Origin: Anastrepha obliqua
Taxonomy: Eukaryota > Arthropoda > Insecta > Diptera > Tephritidae
Direction: 5' to 3'
Assembly: GCF_027943255.1 (NCBI RefSeq)
Contig: NC_072892.1
Span: forward strand, 167,588,792 to 167,652,791
Length of the DNA stretch: 64,000 bases
A program made the position numbers and the translations under genes. Within the stretch, counting starts at the first letter, position 1; each line of letters begins with the position of its first letter. A model generated the notes under the pieces. It was given only the letters and a program-made list of their open reading frames with translations. It did not search any database and was not told where the DNA came from. Below are positions 56,885 through 64,000 of the stretch, one piece after another.

Positions 56885-57773
56885 TGTACGCAGTTGTGTT
56901 GCAGAGGAAACTTCCGATTTTCTCGAATACTCTCATGGCTGTAGATATAACTGCGAGGCGGGTTCAATATATTTTCGGCATCATTAAGAAAAACAACTCG
57001 AATATTTAAGGTTCATTATATCTGCATTTTATATTTATTTGAAATAGTCCCCCATAACCCCAATACACTTTTTATACCTGGAAATTAATTTTGCAATGCC
57101 TTCTAAAATCGCTTTCCTCTTGCGTTTATTGCCACCTTGAGCTCTTGATCACCAGCAAATTTTTTTCCACGAAGATGTTTTTTTTTTCAAAAACGGGAGC
57201 GAAAAGTAATCATTAAGGACCAAGTTTGCGCTACACTTATTTCTGTAAAACCACATTCTCATACAACGGCCTTCAAAACACGCACCAGTTTATATTACAT
57301 TTTGCGTTTAAAATGAATTCAATGGTTGTATTTTGAATTTTCTGAATAAGTTGGTTGACCTAGTTGGCTGAGAGCCATCACATAGACCATGGACCTATCG
57401 GTCCTTAGTGGTACCAGTCGGAGTTTGACACTTACGTTTCCTTATATTAGGCTTCTTGTAGTAAGCCTGCGCTTTTTGCGAATCTAAGTAAGCTCTGAAG
57501 CTCTAACCTCGAGAGACATTCTAACCTCTTCTATTGTAGAGCTCATAAACAATTCGTTGAGGTTATTCCGAATATATTTCGGGAACTTTTTGATTAAGGT
57601 GGCATACAATTGGGATACTACCTGTGAAATCAATACCAATATTATTCAAAGGTATTTCATAAAAAAATTAAACATTCCTCGAATATTCGCAACTAACGAG
57701 AAATCAACAAAATAGTAGAAAAAATGTCTGTAGTACAAAAAAATAACGCCAGGCGTTTCTGTTTTACGCGCGC
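56885..57773. other. Non-coding stretch
   Basis: No gene or element was recognised. Confidence 0.4.
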
Positions 57774-58660
57774 CTACTCCATTTTGTTACCCCAAGCGAT
57801 GATAGGGCTCCCTCGTCTTGGTCCTTCTTCCATCGGAGGCATAGCCTTCTTTACGTCGTTGTCCTCTAACTGGCTATCTGAACACCTTCTTTGCTGAAGT
57901 TTCTGCATCCATACGCCCGACGTGGCCCAGCCAGCGCAAGCGTTGAATATTGACACGACTAACTATGTCCACATCGTCGTAGATCTCATACAACTCGTGG
58001 TTCATTCGGCGGTAGTAGTTAACGCCAACACGAGGGCGACCGAAGATTTTCCGAAGTATCTTTCTCTTGAATATCCCAAGAGCTGCTGCATCAGAGTGCG
58101 ACACAACCCATGCTTCAGCGTCATAGAATAGCACGAGTAAGATGAGTGTCTTACAGAGTGTTAGTTTTGTCGGTCGAGAGAGGTCTCTGCTACACATTTG
58201 CTTACTGAGACCATAGCAACATCCATTGGCAAGCGTGATTCGTGGACTTATCTCGAGGCTAACATCGTTTGTTGTTGTGACGGCGATGCCAAGGTATATA
58301 AATTTCTTGATAATTTCAAAGAAGATCCGCCGAAATAATGGATCCAAAAGGCCGTGTATATTTTCTAGTGGGCAGCATATACTTCGTCTTGTCCTCGTTA
58401 ACTGCCAGACAGTGGCGGAAAATGTTGCGCTAACATCTGGCTTGCAGTTCCCTATGATGTCAATGTCATCAGCATATGCAAGGAGCTGGACACTTTTGAT
58501 GAACATCGGCTCTGCGCAGTATCCCTTTCATGAGGAAGTCGAAGAGGTCGCACGGTAGTGGATCGGCTTGTCTGAAACATCGCTCGGTATTGAACGGTTG
58601 GGAAAAGTCTCTTTTTACCTTGACAGAGCTGGACGTGCTGCTCAGTGTCATTTTGCAAAG
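57774..58660 (-). pseudogene. RTE/BovB-like non-LTR retrotransposon reverse transcriptase fragment
   Basis: The minus strand reads SSSVKVKRDFSQPFNTER and a CFRQADPLPCDLF segment (family GFRQGDxLSC) near 58600. KSVQLLAYADDIDIIG follows, with the YADD catalytic box intact (about 58465). KKFIYLGIAVTT, then LCKTLILLVLFYDAEAW, KRKILRKIFGRPRVG, LYEIYDDVDIVSRV and IQRLRWLGHVGRMD continue to a 3' part that shifts frame near 57880. A 210-codon open frame (57874-58506) spans the core. Fingers, endonuclease and 5' end are missing. Dead copy. Confidence 0.8.
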
Positions 58661-58884
58661 TGAAATCAGTTTTTAGGGAATGAAAAACTCAGGCATCGCG
58701 ACTTATACATAGGCGTTCCCTCATCGGGCTATCGAAAGCAGCCTTATGAACGACAAAGAGATGATGGATTATTTCGTTATCTTTCTCGTGGGATTTTTAT
58801 CAGGATTTGGCTTAGTGTGAAGTTCTGGGCGATTTTGAACTTTCCATGCCTAAAATCACACTGATAAGGTCCCATCAGTGAGCT

Positions 58885-58995
58885 GGTGGAGTGCGTCTTA
58901 ATGTTTCTCCAATGGAGGACTTACACTTTGGTAAATAATTTTTTATGAGGAGCTTTTTCTTAGCAAAAATACACTCGTAGGTTCACCATTGCTTG
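58885..58995 (-). repeat. tRNA-headed SINE-like repeat, body fragment (copy 11)
   Basis: GTGCGTCTTAATGTTTCTCC, TATGAGGAGCTTTTTCTTAG and ACACTCGTAGGTTCACCATT match the body and tail. The head is missing. Confidence 0.6.
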
Positions 58996-59671
58996 TTTGT
59001 TAAATTAAGTTTGCCTTAATTCTCCATTTACCTCCATTCCGTGGTGTAATAGCCGGCCAAGGTCATCAAATTAATGTCATCATTTCCTATAGGGTTGTAT
59101 TTTGTGGACTGTCACATCTGCACAGCGCTTGTTTTAGTAACTACATACACATACACATCCAGTCACATCATTTGCGACCAAAGCTGTCTGCCGGGGAGCC
59201 TATTCACAAGAGTCGTGCTGCGGTTCATAACAATCTTCAATGCCAGCTATCCGCAATAGCAACATCGTCATCATTTACTCGAAGAGAAAAGCAACATCAC
59301 TGCTTTTCCAACTACAACAACGACAATCGTCGTTAGTTGTTATTGTTGCCTTTGCCATTATTTGCTCGCCTGATGCTGTTGCTGTTGCTGCCGCTCGACC
59401 ACACATCGCACAGTTCCTATGAAAGTTACACAGATATTAAGCGTATTATTTATGACCACAGATTAGAGACAACGAGGCGAACACAACGAGGCACTTACAA
59501 ACTCACACGCGCATGAATTATATAGTTGCACAAGAAAATATCTGCTTTCAGTCAGTGCCTGGTAGGAACATTGGTAGGAACTGGAATTATTTCACGTTCT
59601 TGCTCTTGCATGCAGTGGAAAATCAAATATCTTGGACTTTCTGTGTTTTAAAGTGCATATCATGAGCCAAA
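58996..59671. other. Non-coding stretch
   Basis: A CTGTTGCTGTTGCTGCCGCT tract lies near 59374. No gene or element was recognised. Confidence 0.4.
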
Positions 59672-60600
59672 ACAAGACTTAGGCTAGGTTAGATACACCG
59701 GCTCATTTAGTCCAAAGACGGAGGCTCCTTTGTAATGTGAGACTTGGCTTTACTATGCTCCCTTGAACCCTCTAGTATCCCTGGTGAATCCATCAGTCCT
59801 CTTAAGTCGGTACCCGCCATCTCATTTAGAGTGCCTAACAATTAAAGCCCGATATGCGAAGACCTGTATCTGAACAGAGCGAAAAAGTTTTAGGGATGTG
59901 AGAGCTCTTTACTTCCTCTTCATCGTTTTTGCAGTCTCTGCATCATCTTTCTATAGGCTGGACGTATCTACGCATGGACGAATTTCTGCATGCTTGCTTT
60001 TAAGCAGGCTTCAGTGTGCACTCCACTGATAGTGGGTATGTTCTCCCTTTTTAAATTGCACACTGCTCGTTCCCTGTCCAGTTTCGGCTAAGTCTGCCTT
60101 GAAGTGCCCAACTTTCTTCAACTTGTCTACTGGAACATTTTTTACGTGACCGTAGGTGTACCACTTTTTACTTTGAAAGTTGTATAAAGAGAGCCAAAAT
60201 GCGCTCATGTCCAAGAAGAGCCTGCTTAATCGTAAGCTGATTCGTCATCTAAGCTGCAATACAACTTCACTTAATATCTCTATTACCTGAGGCTGAGTAA
60301 AGTTGAAGTATATTTTGCTTGGTTATCTCCTGCAGAGACCAATAAAACTCCAGCACCAGTTTAGAATTGCAAGTGATAGAGGTCATAATTGTTATTCCAA
60401 CCTGACTTTCACTAAATATGAATCTATCTCTTTCTAAAAGTTTGCTTCCGATCTGTTTCTTAGCCTTCATTACGGCTGGTACTGTATCGTGGAAAGCACT
60501 ACAGTGATTGAGTAATCGAAGAAAAGGCCAACACTGATCTCATGCTGAGAGCCGCCCATATAGATGGACCATACCAGGTTGAGTATTGTAGTTGCCCTTC
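59672..60600 (-). pseudogene. Non-LTR retrotransposon RNase H and Cys/His tail
   Basis: The minus strand begins near 60580 with YMGGSQHEISVGLFF, a degraded TDGSxxExxVGxG motif. MKAKKQIGSKLLERD and FSESQVGITIMTS (from SDSQAAI) follow, then LYSASGNRDIK (from LYWVPGHRDIKGN) near 60275. CRDCKNDEEEVKS near 59935 is the C-terminal Cys/His motif. The end at about 59680 reads TCTAACCTAGCCTAAG, like the CCTAA tail at 38951. Stops and frameshifts throughout. Dead copy. Confidence 0.65.
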
Positions 60601-61421
60601 CGCTCGTCTCTATTTAGGATCTTATGTCAATATTACTGTCGGAAAACTGGGTCAGACTACAGCTATCTGTCCTGCTTGGTTTTACACCCCACAAAAAAAA
60701 AAATAAAAAGGAAATGGAAGGATTATCCTCGTAATATTAGGTAGGAATTCAACACGATAATAAGAGCAGTAATTTTTAGTATTTTTTTATGTTATGTGGC
60801 CCTGGAAGTTTAATCTTCTAATGATACCAATAGCTCGTGCTATTAGCATGCTCGATTCGCAAAGCGCCTACGGACTAAAACCACATCCACTACTCATTCC
60901 TGTCATTTCCCCGCTGAACCCACCTTGAAGGGTTTCCTTCGCAGGGCAGGTAAACTAACTTCTTGTTACTTGTGTTCATTACTGATTTTATGTAGTTGCT
61001 TCCAGTTTCTCTCTCTTCAGGTGAGTATAATATTTGTCGAGCGAGTTATATGTGCTCAGTCTGCAGTTCAGTTCTCGTTCGACCAGTCACCACAGTTCTG
61101 TGAACACTGCGTATTCAGATCCTTTGACTTTATTGACGCAGAATTGGCAGTATGGATCGCTGACGTGTTTAAATTGGTGTAGATTCTGTCGGAAACACCC
61201 ATGGCCCGAAAAGTACTGGGTCACATTGAACGGTTCCCTCCAGGTTCGCAAGTTTTTAATTACGGGTCATGTTCATCTTCCGCTTTCTGCTGTGTCTTAC
61301 TGTCGTTGCCGTTCTTCAATGTGTGTTTTTGCCAGTCTATTCCTATCTCGATCATCTCGTTCGCGACGAAGCCACGTTGCTTCCGCTGGGTAACCCCCCA
61401 GCAAGTACAGCGGCTGCTTCG
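60601..61421. other. Non-coding stretch with a possible core promoter
   Basis: At 61056-61061 TCAGTC matches the fly initiator consensus, and AGTCA at 61085-61089 (+28 to +32 relative to the A) matches the downstream promoter element consensus. About three such pairs are expected by chance in a window this size, so this is weak. Overlapping frames of 60-140 codons here match nothing known to me. Confidence 0.25.
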
Positions 61422-61556
61422 ACTGAGATTAGCTCGTTTCCACGACAGTCGGTACTGCGTTACCGAAACGACCCGGATTTATATCCAGCCAAGGACTGTC
61501 ACTTCAGCAGCATACATATATGGGGAATGTTTATGCTGCTACAACAAAAACAACAA
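61422..61556 (+). repeat. Structured repeat with CAA-rich end, copy 2
   Basis: CCGACTGTCGTGG-like sequence in reverse, ACCCGGATTTATATCCAGCC, CCAAGGACTGTCACTTC, GGGGAATGTTTATGCTGCTA and a CAACAAAAACAACAAC end are the reverse complement of 987-1130. A degenerate coding frame through it is coincidental. Confidence 0.65.
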
Positions 61557-61967
61557 CTGAGATTAGCTAACCTGTTCCCCATTCAGCTCTCTGGTGCGCG
61601 ATTTATGCAGCACATCCCAAGTTCTGAACGCAGGCCACAAATCTGTATCGTAAGCTGTGTCTGTGAAGTAGGATGCTATCAGTCTTAACATACCGAGTTA
61701 AATACACTTTTTACGTCGAAGGTAATTTCTAGTCGCCTTCAAATGAAAATATTGAACTATTCCATATAAATCAATGAAGAGACGGAACAAGCTCTGGAGG
61801 ACGGGGACATTTTAAAGATATGAAAGAATTACCGAACATGAAACAGTAAAAGACTGGTTTACGATCACGCTTGGGACTAAAATTACAAAAAAGGAAACAG
61901 AACTAAAGTTTTTGAGCGAGTTCTACTGATTCAATTTGTATTTTTTTTCGTTAGATCTTTCCTTCTA
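61557..61967. other. Non-coding stretch
   Basis: Nothing recognised. Confidence 0.4.
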
Positions 61968-62883
61968 AAGGGTTTTCCAATAACAGGTGTTATTTTGAAT
62001 AGCCCGCTATTTCGGTAGATGTCACTTTTGAAGCTGTCATTTTTTAATATTTGACTAGTAGAAACTACGCCATTAATAAAAATGGAACGATTCACGCTTC
62101 AACAGCGCATTGAAATTATTAAAATTCTCTATAAAACGGGTGAAAATTTGGCAGAGACGGTTCGAAAACTCGATCATATTTGGGTCATCGTGAAGCACCT
62201 TGACGGATCGCAATACAGAAATTGGTGAAAAAATTCGAGCTGTTGGGACAGTTCGTGATGTGAAGAATAAAACCCGTGCACGTCGCTCAAGAACACCAGA
62301 AAATATTGCTCTTGTAGCCGAAAGTGTTGAAGAAAACCCAGCTTACTCCATTCTTCGTCGTTCTTTGGAATTAGGCATTCCACAAACGTCATTGCACCGC
62401 ATTTTGCATAAAGATTTGGGTCTTAAGGCTTATAAAGTCCAGTTAACACAAGAACTCAAGCCGGCTGATCATCAACAACGTCGTGTCATTGCTGATTTGG
62501 TCGTTGAAATGCATGAAAATGATCCGGAATTCCATCGAAAAATCACTTCGGTGGCTTCGTCAACAAGCAAAATTGTCGGATCTGGGGTTCAGAAAATCCA
62601 AGAGTTATTATTGAAAAGCCTCTCTATCCTCAACGTGTGACTGTTTGGTGCGGTTTATGGTCCGGCGGAGTCATTGGACGTTACTTTTTCGAAAATGAAG
62701 CTGTAGCAACAGTTACGGTGAATGGATTGCGCTATCCAGAGATGATTGACGATTTTTTATGGCCGGAATTGGATGGTATTCATCTGGACAACGATTATTT
62801 TCAACAAGACGGCGCTACGTGCCACACGAGCAGCGAAACCATTGATCTAATATCAAAATAACACCTCTTATTGGAAAATCCTT
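61968..62883 (+). mobile_element. DD41D-type element E, internally deleted
   Basis: Inverted repeats AAGGGTTTTCCAATAACAGG followed by TGTTATTTTGA, with the partner ending AAAATCCTT, are flanked by TA at 61966-61967 and 62884-62885. Each arm is about 31 bp with few mismatches. The length is 916 bp. The terminal sequence differs from elements A to D, so this is a separate subfamily. Confidence 0.85.
62082..62861 (+). pseudogene. DD41D-type transposase E, first and third catalytic residues deleted
   Basis: The ATG at 62082 opens MERFTLQQRIEIIKILYKTG; an early deletion and frameshift follow. From about 62250 the frame reads RRSRTPENIALVAESVEENP, LGIPQTSLHRILHKDLGLK and HENDPEFHRKI. The FSDEAHF segment with the first catalytic Asp is missing. 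GFVNKQNCRIWGSENPR continues in another frame (about 62548). VWCGLWSGGVIGRYFFENEA and YFQQDGATCHTSSETIDL (second Asp, about 62800) follow. The copy then jumps to the terminal repeat, losing the third Asp and the C-terminus. Inactive. Confidence 0.8.
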
Positions 62884-62885
62884 TA

Positions 62886-64000
62886 TAATAAAAACCTGTC
62901 GACAGTTTCAATACGAGTAATAAATTTACAGCAGACAAAATATCGACTAATCCGGGAAGACCTACGAGCTACCAATAGGTATTCCATCGAGGAAATTACC
63001 TCCTTTTTTAGCTCAGTAAATAAAATATTTGAGATACAAGTGTCTATTCTTTTTTACGTTCTAGAAAACGAAACCCCAAAGCATATATTCTGAGGACCAC
63101 TACCACAACCATGCCTCAATGCCTAATTTTTCCTTCAGGGCGCGCATATTAAAGTACCGCCACCGCAGATCTGTGTACTGTCCAGTATTTCGCTAGTCGC
63201 ACATACGATTTGCGTTTTTCGCTATCTCGTTAGTTGCTGTCTTTTAGTTTGCCTCGCGAAAAGCAATGAATAAATTAGTGTGTGCGAGGAAAATGGTAAT
63301 AAGTAAGTAGTCGTAAGTAGTCTGTAGTCGTTAGTCGTTAGTCTGTCTGTTCATTCATGTGGTAAGCGCGCAGGACTTCAGCGTAAATCCTCTTCCGTTC
63401 AACGAATGCCATTTGTCGGTCTTAACTTCCAACGACTGCCACAATATTGTCTTTATTTTTTATTTGATTATCTACTCTACTTTCTCTTAACTTTAACTTG
63501 TTACTGGGTTTTTCTTTTTACTTTTTTTTTAGTAGTTTTTAATTCAATTTAGCGCAAAGTCTCTGCTGCCAAGGGAATTTTATTATTTTAATTTGCTTGA
63601 TTGAATTTTTATACCCAAGCGCAGGAAAAAATTGTTTCTCGCTATTAGATTTTGGCAATTTTTTATTTAAGTATATTTTTTTGTACTCGGTTACATTTTT
63701 TTTTTTTGTTTTTCATGAAAAGCCGCATTAACTTTACTTTGAAAAATAGACGCACATAAAATCGATTGGACTTTTAGGAATCGCGTGACTTTATCGCATT
63801 TTGCACGTACATAGTTGCCTGTGGTGATGGAATGTCCTGCGCTTTGTGGAATATTTACATACATTTATGTACACATACATACATATAAAGCAAAAAGGTA
63901 TTTCGCACTATTTCAACTCTTCGGAATGTTTAATAGTACGCATCAGTAATTTGGAAATGGTGTCAGAACGAGACCGATTTTTCGCGTCATCCGACAAAAT
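62886..64000. other. Non-coding stretch to the window end
   Basis: GTAGTCGTAAGTAGTCTGTA and TCGTTAGTCGTTAGTC form a short imperfect repeat at about 63309-63350. CATACATTTATGTACACATA lies near 63858. A 14-codon frame from 63266 that reaches a GTAATAAGT donor-like site is not enough to call an exon. Confidence 0.4.

Noticed and set aside
61034..61688. Three overlapping frames of 119-139 codons
   Set aside because: They overlap in different frames, and the downstream part crosses a dispersed non-coding repeat (61422-61556). No family motif was found.

Overview
This window looks like nuclear DNA of a higher dipteran fly, most likely a tephritid fruit fly. The evidence is the AT-rich, microsatellite-rich non-coding sequence, one spliced exon with canonical insect splice sites, and the mobile elements. 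These include Tc1/mariner copies with a 41-residue spacing between the last two catalytic aspartates. That spacing fits the DD41D 'rosa' group, which is known from Ceratitis and other tephritids. The species assignment is inference, and no host gene here was recognised by name.

Only one segment behaves like a host coding exon: 43862-44226 on the plus strand. It has a strong polypyrimidine tract and AG acceptor, 121 open codons with GC-rich wobble positions, and a GTAAGT donor. No other exon could be supported within 43 kb upstream or 20 kb downstream, so the window is probably mostly intron, or intron plus intergenic DNA, of one very long gene.

The rest is a layered graveyard of transposable elements. 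DNA transposons: a mariner DNA-binding remnant (1385-1949) abutting a complete-ended, internally deleted Helitron (1950-3075); a TIR-bounded mariner holding a retrotransposon fragment (7911-8606); two DD37D-type elements (11044-12402 and 44959-46085); five DD41D-type elements (18967-20411, 26128-27411, 30703-31573, 39928-40300, 61968-62883); a 738-bp TTAA-flanked element (22996-23733); a 267-bp MITE (46764-47030); and a mariner reduced to its DNA-binding domain (56385-56882). Retroelements: at least eight dead non-LTR fragments carrying RNase H and a C-terminal Cys/His motif, three RTE/BovB-like reverse transcriptase fragments, and eleven copies of a SINE-like repeat with a tRNA-Ser/Leu-like head. 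Low-complexity blocks include a T-rich tandem array (about 16300-17460) and an A-rich block (25490-27870) split by a transposon.

No element appears capable of moving itself: every transposase or reverse transcriptase seen is frameshifted, truncated or lacks a catalytic residue. The most useful leads are the orphan exon, the Helitron with both ends, the series of DD41D deletion derivatives that shows how a MITE forms, a broken ORF of unknown origin split by a DD37D insertion (10719-12420), a weak RING-CH-like remnant near 30.1 kb, and several unclassified repeat families present as two or three copies in the window.
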